Shown: piece after piece, positions 35,195-46,400 of the stretch
Layout: every line of letters begins with the position of its first letter
Position numbering within the stretch: the first letter of the stretch is position 1
NCBI RefSeq assembly: GCF_000519205.1
Contig: NZ_JAFB01000034.1
Coordinates: forward strand, 41,204 to 105,203
Length of the DNA stretch: 64,000 bases
Reading direction: 5' to 3'
Source of the DNA: Amycolatopsis taiwanensis DSM 45107
GTDB taxonomy: Bacteria > Actinomycetota > Actinomycetes > Mycobacteriales > Pseudonocardiaceae
Notes under the pieces: model-generated
Databases searched by the model: none
The model's input: only the letters and a program-made list of their open reading frames with translations
Told to the model about the DNA's origin: nothing
Made by a program: the position numbers and the translations under genes

Positions 35195-37141
35195 TCAGCG
35201 GGGAAGGTCGGACAGGGCGCCGCGGCGTTCCCGGTCCAGTCGCAGTTCGGTGCGCAGTCGCCGTAGCAGCGGGTCGTAGAGGGTTTTCAGCAGTTCCTCC
35301 GGATCGGTGTGACTGGCCTGCGGGGCCGCGGGCGCGACGGTATTCGCCGTCGCGCTACCGCTTACGGGATGCACGCTCACCGCTGGCTCACTCACCTTGG
35401 TGGGCTCGGCGGTTTCGATGGCCCGCTGCGCCACCGGCTCGTTCGGCTCGTCCACAATGGAGGTTGTGGGCGACGATTCCATGGGGGCCACCGGAAGTGC
35501 CGGGGGCCGGGTGCGGTTCGGTAACGTCCGGTGTCGCGGAAAGGGAATCTCCGGACCGGTCGGGCTCGCTGGTCGGGTGAACGGGCCCAGGCGGAATGTT
35601 CCGGCGGGGCCCGGGGGATTCGCCGACTGCAGGCCGTTGTCTCCGAAAACGTCGGGCAAGACCGTGGCAGCGGCTGGGGGATGCGCTCCGGTGGGCAGGA
35701 GGGCCGGGGTCAGCCCGTGGCCGGGGAGCAGCCCGGTGTGCCCGGGCGGGGTCGTGCCCCCGTCGTGCCAGCCCCCGGATGGTTCCGGCCGGGCTGGGGT
35801 GGTTACCCGGCTGACGGTGAGCAGGCGTGGCGGCAGGGACGCGGGCGGGAGGTCCACTGTGGTGGGCTCGGTCACCTGGAGGTGTCGTTCGGTTGCCCGG
35901 CCGGGTCGCTGGGAGGCACTGGTTGCGGGCGGTTCTGGTGTGCCACGCGATTGCGGGGCGGCGGGCAGTGGCGCGCCCAGCCCGGGGCGATGCACGGCCG
36001 AGTTGGTCTTCCACTGTGGACTTGGTGGTGACGGCGTCGTTGTTGGGAAGGCGGCTTTCCAGACGCGGCCGGTGGGAGGCAATGGCGCACCGAGGCCGCC
36101 GACGGGCAGTGGCTCCGGCGGTGATGGCACCAACGAAGGCGGCGCTGTACCTGACCGTTCGGCGGGAACTCGCGGCGGCTGGTGTTCAGAGCCGCGTGCC
36201 GGACCAGGCAGGGGAAGAACGCCGAGAACGTGGGGCGCGCCGGGAGCGAGCGGTGGTGTGTGCCCGGCCTGCCGTTGCAGCGATGGTAGGGCAGGCGCCG
36301 AGCGGATGAGCGGGAGGTCCGACGATGCTCCGGGGCGCGGCAGAGGCGCGGGCGAGGGGGCCGGACTCGCGCCGTCCACCGGTGCGCTGGCCACGGTCTT
36401 GTTCCGGGGGGTGCTCGCCACCGGGTGCCCGGTCACCTCGGCCCGCGTGGAGGCGGCGGTGCCCGGTGGCGCGCCGGTCGAGATCTCCTCCGGAGTCGGC
36501 TTCGGGAGGTGCTCGGCCGGAACGGCCGGCCGGGTCTGGCGCGGTGCCGCGGGGACCGCCAACTCCGGTGCCGGCCCTGCCGCCGAGGTACCGGCCGCTT
36601 TCCGGATGGCGGCCGGTAGCCGCGGGTGATCCGGTGCTTCCCCGAAAGGCGTGGATACGGGCGTGGTGCGCGGTACGACCGTGTCCACCGTCCGCTGCGA
36701 ACTGTCCATTCGGGACGGTAAGGCTGTGGTCGCCGCAGTTTCCGGTGCGGCCGGCCGCAGCCGGCGAAGCACTGTTTGCCAGCCCGGCCGGCGTGCCGGG
36801 GCCGAGGGGTGCGGCGAGTGCGGGCCGGGTCCGGCCGCGGCCGAGCGCTGTGTCTGCGCGTTCGGAGCAGGCGCGGGCGCCCCACCGACCACCAGCCCGG
36901 CGGGCGCACCGGGGCCGAAGGCGTGGCCCAGCGGAGCGAGGAACCGCGGATCCTGCCAGGAGGACAGGATCGCGGTGAACTTCGCGGCCGGGTTGATTCT
37001 GGGATCCAGGGTGGCCACCGGATGGATCGCGGGCAGGGCCGCCCAGTCCCGCCGGGGCGCCGTAACCGGTGGCCGCTCCGGTTCGCCTGCCGCAGCGGTT
37101 TCCGCGGTGTCACCGCGCCACCACCGGCTCCAAGGCCGCAT
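35195..37141 (-). CDS. Large Pro/Ala-rich eCIS protein of unknown function
   Basis: 648 residues; AAGGAG before the ATG. The N-terminus has an ordered part (DWAALPAIHPVATLDPRINPA, then FTAILSSWQDPRFLAPLGHAF). A very long Pro/Ala/Gly/Arg/Thr-rich disordered region follows, and the last ~60 residues form a charged helix (DPEELLKTLYDPLLRRLRTELRLDRERRG). Proteins with this ordered-disordered-helical layout occur at this place in actinobacterial eCIS loci. It could be a scaffold or a short tape-measure substitute, since no classical tape measure is present, but it lacks long coiled coils. The extreme GC content produces long false antisense frames here. Confidence 0.75.
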   Translation of the reverse strand: MRPWSRWWRGDTAETAAAGEPERPPVTAPRRDWAALPAIHPVATLDPRINPAAKFTAILSSWQDPRFLAPLGHAFGPGAPAGLVVGGAPAPAPNAQTQRSAAAGPGPHSPHPSAPARRPGWQTVLRRLRPAAPETAATTALPSRMDSSQRTVDTVVPRTTPVSTPFGEAPDHPRLPAAIRKAAGTSAAGPAPELAVPAAPRQTRPAVPAEHLPKPTPEEISTGAPPGTAASTRAEVTGHPVASTPRNKTVASAPVDGASPAPSPAPLPRPGASSDLPLIRSAPALPSLQRQAGHTPPLAPGAPHVLGVLPLPGPARGSEHQPPRVPAERSGTAPPSLVPSPPEPLPVGGLGAPLPPTGRVWKAAFPTTTPSPPSPQWKTNSAVHRPGLGAPLPAAPQSRGTPEPPATSASQRPGRATERHLQVTEPTTVDLPPASLPPRLLTVSRVTTPARPEPSGGWHDGGTTPPGHTGLLPGHGLTPALLPTGAHPPAAATVLPDVFGDNGLQSANPPGPAGTFRLGPFTRPASPTGPEIPFPRHRTLPNRTRPPALPVAPMESSPTTSIVDEPNEPVAQRAIETAEPTKVSEPAVSVHPVSGSATANTVAPAAPQASHTDPEELLKTLYDPLLRRLRTELRLDRERRGALSDLPR

Positions 37142-37145
37142 CCGT

Positions 37146-37304
37146 TCACACTCCTTGCTCGCGCCGGGTATTGATCCTGACGACCTCGTCGACGAACCGC
37201 AGCCGTTCCGGGTGCTCCAGATCGAGCAGATCGTCGAGGGACCAATGCAGGTGGTAGGCCAGGTACCCGACCTCCCGGTACAACCGGTCGGACGGGTAGG
37301 TCAG
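37146..37304 (-). CDS. DUF6760-like small eCIS protein
   Basis: About 52 residues when started at the CTG at 37304, which overlaps the upstream stop as CTGA and is preceded by GGGGGAA. The product then starts TYPSDRLYREVGYLAYHLHW, the usual start of this family after Met. The only in-frame ATG is at 37355, 55 bp inside the upstream gene, and would add 17 unrelated residues. The protein is a small acidic helical module found beside tube and sheath genes in actinobacterial eCIS loci. Its role is unknown. Confidence 0.75.
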   Translation of the reverse strand: MTYPSDRLYREVGYLAYHLHWSLDDLLDLEHPERLRFVDEVVRINTRREQGV

Positions 37305-37738
37305 GATTCCCCCAGGCGACCACCGGCCAGCTCGACCAGGAACTCGTGCCGGCATTCCGGGCAGGCCGCCGAGACCCTGGTATGGCCCTCGCTGTTGACG
37401 GTGCGGTAAAGCTCCTGCAGGAAGGCCAGGTCCGAGGCGAACATGTTCTCGATCACCTCCGCATGCACATCGGTGATCTCGCCGAGTCTGGTGATCACCC
37501 TGCCCAGCAGGACCACGGTCAGGTAGGCCGGGTTCTCCCGGACCCGGTCGTCGCGTAACGGGACCAACTCGTCTCGCGCCGTGGCCAGCCGCATCACCCC
37601 GTCCCGGTGCAGGGTGCCGTCCTCGGCGAGGTAGCCGCGGGGCAGCCGGAACGAGAATGTGGTGCGCAATGGTTCCGGCTCTTCGGCCGCCGGTGCCGGC
37701 GGCGGGGCCGGTGCCGCACTGCTGACCGTGCGGCGCAT
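37301..37738 (-). CDS. eCIS tail assembly-type protein with CxxC motif
   Basis: 145 residues. An Ala/Pro-rich start is followed by TTFSFRLPRGYLAEDGTLHRDGVMRLATARDEL and an all-helical middle (NPAYLTVVLLGRVITRLGEI). The C-terminus has CPECRHEFLVEL, a CxxC knuckle with a short sheet. Its family is a constant neighbour of the first tube gene in this eCIS type, and it is probably a chaperone or tail assembly protein for tube or sheath, by analogy with gpG/gpE-like proteins. It starts 1 bp after the tube gene stop, so both are co-translated. Confidence 0.8.
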   Translation of the reverse strand: MRRTVSSAAPAPPPAPAAEEPEPLRTTFSFRLPRGYLAEDGTLHRDGVMRLATARDELVPLRDDRVRENPAYLTVVLLGRVITRLGEITDVHAEVIENMFASDLAFLQELYRTVNSEGHTRVSAACPECRHEFLVELAGGRLGES

Positions 37739-37739
37739 G

Positions 37740-38183
37740 TCACTCCGCTTCCATCTGTTCGTAGGTGACCACGAGCTTCTCGGTGAGCACGCTGGTGTCG
37801 CCGGCCTTCAGGGTGCTGATTTCCAGGCTCTTGGCCCAGGCGTTGGTCAGCTTGTAGCGCTTGATGGGATTACCCTCGAAGTCGTAGACGATCACGGCGC
37901 CACCCTTGCGGGCATCGCTCATCTTCCCGAAATGGCAGTCCTTGATCCATTTTTCGAAGCTGTTGTCGGAAGTGAGGCCGCGGGTGAAGGTGACCTCACC
38001 GGCCTTGGGCCTGCCGGGCAACTTCTTGATCACGTACTTGCCGTCCGCGGTGTTCTGCTTCAGCTCGATGACGTCCTGCTCCATCTTCAAGCCGGAGACC
38101 TCGGAGATCTGCTTGATCTGGATACCATCCACCTCCAGCCCGAAGGAGTGGCCGACCGAGGTGTCCATATCGGGAAGGGCCAT
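37740..38183 (-). CDS. Main inner tube protein (gp19/Afp1-like)
   Basis: 147 residues; AAGGGGA before the ATG. It shows GHSFGLEVDGIQIKQISEVSGL, then LPGRPKAGEVTFTRGLTSDNSFEKW and the C-terminal YKLTNAWAKSLEISTLKAGDTSVLTEKLVVTYE, split here into parts, all diagnostic of tail tube proteins. It polymerises into the needle that is pushed out when the sheath contracts. It follows the sheath gene by 47 bp; the spacing carries its own ribosome binding site, as expected for a product needed in many copies. Confidence 0.95.
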   Translation of the reverse strand: MALPDMDTSVGHSFGLEVDGIQIKQISEVSGLKMEQDVIELKQNTADGKYVIKKLPGRPKAGEVTFTRGLTSDNSFEKWIKDCHFGKMSDARKGGAVIVYDFEGNPIKRYKLTNAWAKSLEISTLKAGDTSVLTEKLVVTYEQMEAE

Positions 38184-38230
38184 TCCCCTTACCGTCCTTT
38201 CGCTTCCGTCGCTGCGCCGTTATTCGGAGA

Positions 38231-39766
<1,536 letters not shown>

Positions 39767-39882
39767 CCATCCTCCTTGGGTTGACCGGTGAGGTTGCTGG
39801 GCTCGGCCCGCGCGCTCCGCGGAGTTGCCTTGGCACGATCGAGCCTTGTCCGTACCAGGTTGCGGCCCAACGATCGGCGGGG

Positions 39883-39896
39883 CGCACTTTCGGGCA
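39883..39896. promoter_or_regulatory. Imperfect TGCCC-N4-GGGCA element before the sheath operon
   Basis: On the minus strand the site reads GTTGCCCGAAAGTGCG. Eight of the ten arm positions fit the palindrome, and the left half equals that of the perfect site at 27697. It lies 117 bp upstream of the sheath start and within 25 bp of the stop of the DUF4157 gene. Confidence 0.4.
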
Positions 39897-39919
39897 ACCG
39901 CGCTTCCCGCCCGGAGCGG

Positions 39920-40615
39920 TCACCGGTGTTCGATCTCTTCCTCGCCGGATTCCGTCTCGCGCTGGAGGGGTGTCGGGGCGGTCCCGGTATTCTCCTCGAC
40001 GTCACCCTGCGGCGCGGTTTCCCGTTGCGGCGCTGGCGCGGCCAGCAGCCGGTCCGCAGTGGCCACCGCCTCCCGTTCGAACCGGTCGCCGGGATCGCTG
40101 ACCTTGATCCCCGTGCCGTTCTCGGTGCCCTCCACCGGGCCCTCACGCTGCTGCAGCACATGGGTCAACTCGTGGGCAAGAGTATGCCGCCCGGCTGCGG
40201 AAGAGGGGTCGTAATGTTCCCGCTGGAACACGATGTTCGAACCAACGGTATAGGCGAGCGCACCCACCGAACGAGCCGATTCCCCGGCGGCGCCATCGGT
40301 ATGCACCCGGACATCGCCGAAATCGGCGGGGCGGCCGGCCTGGTGGAACCGCGCTTCCATCTCCTGGCGGATTCCCGGTTCCAGCGGGGTGCCGACGGAC
40401 CCGATCACCTGGTGCACCGACGATCGCTGTTCCTCCAGCAGCGCACCGACCCCGGCGTTACCGGCGCTGCGCTGCAGATCGAGCAGGCCCGACCTGCCCA
40501 GTAGCTCGGGACGCCGCGCGGCCAGGGCAGGTCCGAGCAGATCGGGTTCCGCCCGGTCGATCCGGTCCCCTTTCGGGCGCGGGTCCCGGTCGGCATCGAT
40601 ATCGTGGCTGCGCAT
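39920..40615 (-). CDS. DUF4157 protein (putative metalloprotease fold, eCIS-associated)
   Basis: 231 residues from the ATG at 40615, chosen because GAAGGGG lies just upstream; a longer frame starts at 40654. The motif LLDLQRSAGNAGVGAL is at residues 44-59. The DUF4157 core contains IRQEMEARF, DFGDVRVHTD and LAHELTHVLQQ, with HELTH at 148-152 as a zinc-protease-like motif. The C-terminus is acidic and disordered. DUF4157 proteins are strongly linked to eCIS loci, where the domain is thought to accompany or be part of cargo. Here no toxin is fused behind it, so it may be a minimal cargo or a cargo-processing factor. It has a palindrome 94 bp upstream. Confidence 0.88.
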   Translation of the reverse strand: MRSHDIDADRDPRPKGDRIDRAEPDLLGPALAARRPELLGRSGLLDLQRSAGNAGVGALLEEQRSSVHQVIGSVGTPLEPGIRQEMEARFHQAGRPADFGDVRVHTDGAAGESARSVGALAYTVGSNIVFQREHYDPSSAAGRHTLAHELTHVLQQREGPVEGTENGTGIKVSDPGDRFEREAVATADRLLAAPAPQRETAPQGDVEENTGTAPTPLQRETESGEEEIEHR

Positions 40616-40708
40616 GACTCGCCCCTTCCCGCACGGTTCGTCCCGACGGTGCACGGCGGCGAGGGCGTGGGCCAGGGGCGGCGGAACCGTCGATCGAGCC
40701 TCGCCGGC

Positions 40709-40722
40709 TGCCCGTTAGGGCA
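40709..40722. promoter_or_regulatory. TGCCC-N4-GGGCA palindrome before the DUF4157 gene
   Basis: TGCCCGTTAGGGCA is perfect in both arms and extends one pair to GCTGCCC/GGGCAGC. It overlaps the last codons of the AAA+ gene and lies 94 bp upstream of the DUF4157 start. A weak terminator is the alternative reading, but no T-run follows and the loop has only four bases. Confidence 0.5.
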
Positions 40723-42691
40723 GCAGATCCAGGTAGGGACCGAACTCCCGTGCCAACTGGAGCCGCCCGAGCTTGCGGTACTCCCGGGCCACGGCGCCCA
40801 CCAGTTCGGCCATCCCCACGGGGCGGTGCGCGGCCGCGGCCAGGTACGCGGCGGTCACCACGGCGGAGCGGATGTGCCCGCCGGTCAGGTCGAAGGAACC
40901 GGCCAGGAAGTCGAGATCCAGATCCGCCGCCCGCGGCACTCGCTCGCCCAGGCAGCGCTCCCACAGCAGCAGCCGCTGGGCGGTGTCCGGAGCGGGGAAG
41001 TCGACCACCACGTCCAGGCGCCGGGTGAACGCCTCGTCCAGATTGGCCCGCAGGTTCGTGGCCATGATCGCGATCCCGTCGAAGGTTTCCATGCGCTGCA
41101 GCAGGTATGCGCTTTCGATATTGGCGTAGCGATCGTGGGCGTCGCGCACGTCGGAGCGTTTCCCGAAGATGGCGTCCGCCTCGTCGAAGAGCAACACCCC
41201 GTTCACCCCGGCGGCCTCGGCGAAGATCCGTTCCAGGTTCTTCTCCGTCTCCCCGACGTACTTGTCCACCACGGTGGCCAGGTTGACGGTATAGAGGTCC
41301 AGGCCCAGCGCCCCGGCGATCACCTCGGCCGACATGGTCTTCCCGGTACCGGAGTCCCCGGCGAACAGGGCGACCACGCCGCGGCCCCGGCCACCGCCCG
41401 GCCGCATCCGCCATCGGGTCAGCACCAGCTCCCGGTACCGGGCCCGGTCGGCCAACTCCCGCAGCTGTCCCAGAATCGGCTCCGGCAGCACCAGCGCCGG
41501 CCAGCCCACGGCGGGTTCGATCCGGCGGGCCAGCCGGTGCAGCCCACCCGCGTTACAGCCGCGGGCCCCGGCCCGCAGATGTCCGGCGTCCACCGGGACG
41601 GCATCGGCCGCGGCGGCCTGGACCGCGGCGACCGCGGCGGCACGGATCTGCTCGGGGGAGAGCCGGAACTGCGCGGTGACCTCCGCCGGATCCACCCCTT
41701 CCGCCAACTGGCCGTCCACTGTGGAGCGCCAGAGTGTGGCGATATCCGCCGGAGCGGGCGGGATGACCTCCTGCAGCAGTGGAGGTTCCTGGCTCCAGCC
41801 CGGCTCCCACGGCCGGGTGCCGTACACCAGCACCGGGATCGCCGGATGCGCCAATTCGGCCAGCAGCGCCGCCGGATCGGCCTCGGTCAGCGGACCCACC
41901 ACCAGCCCGGCCCCACCCAGCAACGCCTCCAGCCGCAACGCTCGCGCCCAGTCCGCGGAGTCCGTGCGGGCCGCCGTGAGCAGCGCCGGATAGCCGGCCT
42001 CGGCCAGCGCCCGCGCGCCCAGTTCGGCCGCACCGTGCCCGTGGCTGTCGGTGAGGTAGATCAGCCGTACCCCGCCGGCCAGCGCCCTCGCCAGCCGGGT
42101 GGCACCGGCGAGCGCGAGCGGATCGCGGGCCTGACGCACCGAACCGGCCAGCGCGGGGGCCATCTGGTCGTCCCCGAGCAGATATGCGACCACCCGGTCG
42201 GGCAGCCGCAGTTCCCGGGAGAGCAACGGGCGGTCCGGTTCGGTGAGGACCAGCAGCCCGGCCCGTGCCAGCGGGGCGCCTGCGGTCAGCCGGCTTCGCC
42301 CGGTCGCGCCGGCCTCGGGCAGCCCGCACAGCCGCAGCGCCAGGCCAACGGTGGCCCTGCGGCGGGTCACATCGTCGTTGAGGTAGCCGTAGAACTGCTC
42401 GAACCTGCTGTCCACATCGGGAGCCAGGGCCACCAGTAGCAGCGCGAGGTCCAGTTCGGACAGTCCGGCCGCCGCGGCCAGCCGGGTCAGCCGGGGTCCA
42501 CCCGGGGCAGGCGGAGCGGCCGGGAGTGGCCCGCGTGGGGCCCGGAGCAACTCCTCGATGGCGGCCTCGGACAGGTACAAGCCCCGGAAGGGATCCTCCG
42601 GCGCCGAATCGCCGCACCGGCGCTGACTGATCGCCTGGCGGACCCGCTGCTCCAGTTCGGCCAGCCGCTGCGCCAGTTCCGGGTCGATCAC
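40715..42691 (-). CDS. AAA+ ATPase of the eCIS (Afp15-like)
   Basis: 658 residues; GTG start overlapping the upstream stop as GTGA. The N-terminal ~400 residues are a helical and degenerate ATPase-like region (RLTRLAAAAGLSELDLALLLVAL). The C-terminal AAA+ module has FAGDSGTGKTMSAEVIAG (Walker A near residue 445), VLLFDEADAIFG (Walker B near 500), sensor-type IMATNLRANLDEAFTRRLD and the arginine-finger region. In Afp/PVC systems this ATPase is needed for assembly or cargo loading. It is grouped with the tube-end DUF4255 gene, as usual. Confidence 0.93.
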   Translation of the reverse strand: MIDPELAQRLAELEQRVRQAISQRRCGDSAPEDPFRGLYLSEAAIEELLRAPRGPLPAAPPAPGGPRLTRLAAAAGLSELDLALLLVALAPDVDSRFEQFYGYLNDDVTRRRATVGLALRLCGLPEAGATGRSRLTAGAPLARAGLLVLTEPDRPLLSRELRLPDRVVAYLLGDDQMAPALAGSVRQARDPLALAGATRLARALAGGVRLIYLTDSHGHGAAELGARALAEAGYPALLTAARTDSADWARALRLEALLGGAGLVVGPLTEADPAALLAELAHPAIPVLVYGTRPWEPGWSQEPPLLQEVIPPAPADIATLWRSTVDGQLAEGVDPAEVTAQFRLSPEQIRAAAVAAVQAAAADAVPVDAGHLRAGARGCNAGGLHRLARRIEPAVGWPALVLPEPILGQLRELADRARYRELVLTRWRMRPGGGRGRGVVALFAGDSGTGKTMSAEVIAGALGLDLYTVNLATVVDKYVGETEKNLERIFAEAAGVNGVLLFDEADAIFGKRSDVRDAHDRYANIESAYLLQRMETFDGIAIMATNLRANLDEAFTRRLDVVVDFPAPDTAQRLLLWERCLGERVPRAADLDLDFLAGSFDLTGGHIRSAVVTAAYLAAAAHRPVGMAELVGAVAREYRKLGRLQLAREFGPYLDLLP

Positions 42692-43317
42692 GACCGCCGC
42701 CGTTGCCGGCGGATCGCGATGCGCCCGGCCGGGTGCACGAGTTGTTCCTGCGGTCCCAGCGTGGCCACCATGCCCTCGGTGACAGGCGGACCAGCCGGGA
42801 AGCTACGGCCGGTGTCCACCGGGACGGAGATCAGCAGATCCAGCGATGGTTTGAGCTCGCCGCCCAGCGCCGTCCACACATCCGCGAAGGCACGATCTTC
42901 GGGGGGCGGCAGCGCGATGGTCATCGGCGCCGACAGCCCCAACCGGGCCAGTTCTCCGGTTTGCGTCACCGGGGGCAGCGCCTCGTGCCGCAGGAAACCC
43001 AGTAGCAGCGAAGACAACAGCCGGTGCTCGTCCTCGGGACGCTGGGTCCAAGCGGTGACCAGATAGGACAGTTTGAAGTAGCGGGGCGGCAGGGTGCGGG
43101 CGGCGATGGAGTCGTCCTCGCCGTAGGAGTTGACCAGCCCACGCTGGCGGCGGCGCAGGTCCTCGCGGATGTCGTAGAGGTAGACATTGACCGTGGGGGC
43201 GTTGCGGCGGGCCGCCCAATCCTTGGTGGGGGCGTCGAAGACCACCTCCACCGCCGCGTCCGGTACCGCCTCGGTCCGGATCAGTGCGCGGATCGTCTCG
43301 TCCACCTCCGGGATCAC
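42688..43317 (-). CDS. DUF4255 tube-terminating protein (Afp16-like)
   Basis: 209 residues from the GTG at 43317 (IPEVDETIRALIRTEA follows, the standard start of the family). A longer frame to 43401 adds 28 Arg/Pro-rich residues that do not fit. Motifs include VVFDAPTKDWAARRNAPTVNVYLYDIREDL, read in two parts, and RRGLVNSYG-like and PPRYFKLSYLVTAWT. In related particles it caps tube and sheath at the distal end and sets length. It overlaps the AAA+ gene by 4 bp and diverges from the propeller gene across the element at 43387. Confidence 0.92.
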   Translation of the reverse strand: MIPEVDETIRALIRTEAVPDAAVEVVFDAPTKDWAARRNAPTVNVYLYDIREDLRRRQRGLVNSYGEDDSIAARTLPPRYFKLSYLVTAWTQRPEDEHRLLSSLLLGFLRHEALPPVTQTGELARLGLSAPMTIALPPPEDRAFADVWTALGGELKPSLDLLISVPVDTGRSFPAGPPVTEGMVATLGPQEQLVHPAGRIAIRRQRRRS

Positions 43318-43386
43318 GCTCCGAGCATGCCGCGGCGGTGCCGGACGCGGCCAGAATCCCCCGGCCGTCCGCGCGGGCCGCCGGCT

Positions 43387-43400
43387 TGCCTCAACGGGCA
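43387..43400. promoter_or_regulatory. TGCCC-N4-GGGCA-type element between divergent eCIS genes
   Basis: TGCCTCAACGGGCA has one mismatch in the left arm. It lies almost exactly midway between the start of the DUF4255 gene (43317) and the likely start of the propeller gene (43470), so one bound factor could serve both directions. Confidence 0.5.
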
Positions 43401-43469
43401 ACCGGCGATACCCGAGCTATCGCACCGGGCGTCCTTCCGCCACCGGCATCGGTGCCGTTGCCTTGCCTG

Positions 43470-46400
43470 GTGGAGTTCCTGCTGCGTGGACAACGCCGGT
43501 GGGTGCCGGCCGCCGCTCTCGCTGCACTGTTGGTCGTCCTCGGCGCGCTGCTGGTTGCCGGCACCGCGACAGCCGCCCCGACCGGCCGCACCGAACGGGT
43601 TTCGGTGGGCACCGACGGCGGCGAAGGCCCCGACGGCACGCAACCGGGGGAAGAGCACGACTCGGCGATCTCGGCGGACGGCCGGTACGTGGCCTTTCTC
43701 AGCAGGTCCAACCTGGCGGTGGCGGTCGGACCTGAACCGCACAACGAGTTTCTCAAGCTTTATGTGCGGGACCGGCAAGCCGCGGGACGCACGGTGTGGA
43801 TCGACGGCCCGGCCACCGAGCAGGCGGCGGTGACCGATCCGACCATCTCCGCCGATGGCCGGTTCATCGGTTACACGGTGCGGAATCGCGGGGACTCGGG
43901 CAGCATGGTGTACCTCTACGACCGGGACGCCGACCACAACGAGATCTTCGACGAACCAGGGGGCACCAGGGAGACTCTGGTCAGCGGGCCCGCGTTCGGG
44001 CTGCCGGACGGGGAATCCGCGGATGAACCCGCGCTGGCCGGCCGGGGCGGCGCGATCGGGTTCACCGTGCACGAATCTCCGATCCCCGGAAAGTTGAGCG
44101 CGCATGTGGTCAACACCGACGGGGCAGATCTGACCGGCCCCACCGAACTGGTCGACTTCGGTACAGACCGCTCCCGCGGTACCGGCTACACATGGCGGTA
44201 CGTGGATTTCGTCAACGACAGTGCCACTCCGGTGACCCTGACCGGCGTCACCGTCACCGGCCGGGACGCCGCCGAGTTCCAGGCGATGACCGAGGACGAC
44301 TGCCGCCGCACCCTCCGCAAGGGCGAGAGCTGCCGGGTCTATGTCACGTTCAGCCAGCCGCCGATCGGGGCTGGGCGTTACCACGCGGTGCTGTCGACCA
44401 CCGGGCCGGAGCGGCACTCCGGCACCAGCGTGGGGTTGGCCGCGACCCGGGCGTGCCAACCCAATTCCGACGGTTGCCCGTCGCTACCGCTGACCGCGAG
44501 CCCCAACCCGTCACTGTCCACTGCGGACGGATACGGACAGCAGCAGCAGTCCGTCATGGTAACCAACAACGGCAGCTCCTACCTGAGTGTGGCCTCGGCT
44601 CTCGTCGACGGATCGGAGCAGGCCTGGTTCCGGCTGGACACCACCGATTGCCTGCGGGTACTGGCTCCCGGCGACCAGTGCTTGATCAACTACCGGTTCC
44701 AGCCGACCGGATTCGGTCTGGCGGTGGCCACTCTGGTGATGGAGGGCTATTCGTTCGCGGAGCCGCCCCCATCCCGGCAACCCGACGACGGTGGCGGCAC
44801 CCTCGATGGCACCGGCGCTGCCCCGGAGGTGCTGTTGGACAACGCCCGGTTGGTCGGTGTGGCCACCAGGCCGGTGGTCTACCTCGCCCGTGATGACGGC
44901 AGCGGCCGCTTCGACGACGCGGTGTCCGGGCCGGCCAAGGTGGTTTCGGTGAACGCTGCGGGCACCACCATCGAGGGGCGGCGGTCCTCGGTCTCCGCCG
45001 ATGCCCGGTTCGCGGCCTTCGACAGTATCGAGTCGGCGAGCCCGCCTCCGGCCGCGCCGGTGGCGACCACCGCCGCGGTCAGCACTCCACCCGCGTCCTG
45101 CCGCACCGTCTACCGGCGGGACACCAGCGCGAGCACGGCGGTGACCGTGGTCTCCCGGCCCGGTACCGCGTTGGCCGCACAGCGAAGTTTCGGAGCGGCC
45201 ACCCAGGCCAGTATCTCCGCCGATGGCAGCCGGGTCGGCTTCACCGCCACGGTGGTGGATGTGGCAGACCCCGATCCCTGCGGACCCGCCGCCAGTCCGC
45301 CCCCGGCCGGGGTGTTCGTCCGCGACCTTGGCGCCGGCGCCACCGTGCGCGGTGACCGTCCACAAGCGAATTCCGCGGAACCGGACGGCTCCGCGGGGTC
45401 ACCCGCGCTGTCCGCAGATGGGCGTACTCTCGCCTTCGCCTCGACGGCCACCAACCTGGTTCCCGGCGATACCAACATTTCCGAGGATGCGTTCGTCCGG
45501 GATCTCCAGGGTACCTTCCCCGGCGAAAGCGGAACGCCCTTCACCGAGCGGGTGTCGGTGGATTCCGATGGCAACCAGGTGAGCGGCGCCGGCGGCCGGT
45601 TTCCGCACGAAGCCGGCGCCGGGTCGCGGCCGCAAATATCCGCCGAGGGGCGGTACGTCTCGTTCACATCCTTTTCGGACCAACTGGTGTCCGGGGACAC
45701 CAATGACAGCGACGACGTGTTCGTCCGGGACCGGTTGCCGGTTCCGGTGCTGGCCCCGATTCCGGTGACCTTCGCCGAGACGGTGGTGGGAGAAAGCTCC
45801 CCCTCGGTCACGGTGACCCTGCGCAATGACGGCACCGGCCCGTTGGCGGTCTCCGCGGCCGCGGTGGCCGGTCCGGCCGCTGGGGAATACCACATCACCG
45901 CGAACGGCTGTACCGGGCAATTGTTGCACAGGGGAGCCTCCTGTCCGATCACCGTGGTGTTCGCGCCGACCGCCGCGGGCGACCGGGCGGCCACTTTGAC
46001 GGTAAGCCATTCCGCCCCGGGTAGCCCGGCCGCCGATCCGCTGCAGGGCACCGGGGTGGTCGGTAACCCGGTACTCGCCCCGGACCCGCTGGACTTCGGC
46101 GGGCAGACCGTCGCCTCGCCCGGCCAGCCGCGCACGGTGACCGTGGCCAACACCGGAAAAGGGTCCTTCACCGTCACCGGGATCGCCGTGCAGGGGCCCG
46201 CCGCCGGGGAATTCTCCATAGTGGACACCGGCTGCCAGGGCGTGCGGTTGGCGCCTGGTGCGTCCTGCCCGGTCCGGCTGCGGTTCACCCCGGCCACCCT
46301 TGGCGCGCGGAACGCGACCCTGCGGCTGAGCCATACCGCGCCCGGTGCCGTGGTGACCAGCGCATTGACCGGCACCGGCACTCCGATGCCGGTGCCGGGC

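Noticed and set aside
35397..36629. 410-codon open frame on the plus strand
   Set aside because: Mirror of the Pro/Ala-rich eCIS protein; low-complexity GC-rich DNA gives open frames in several phases.
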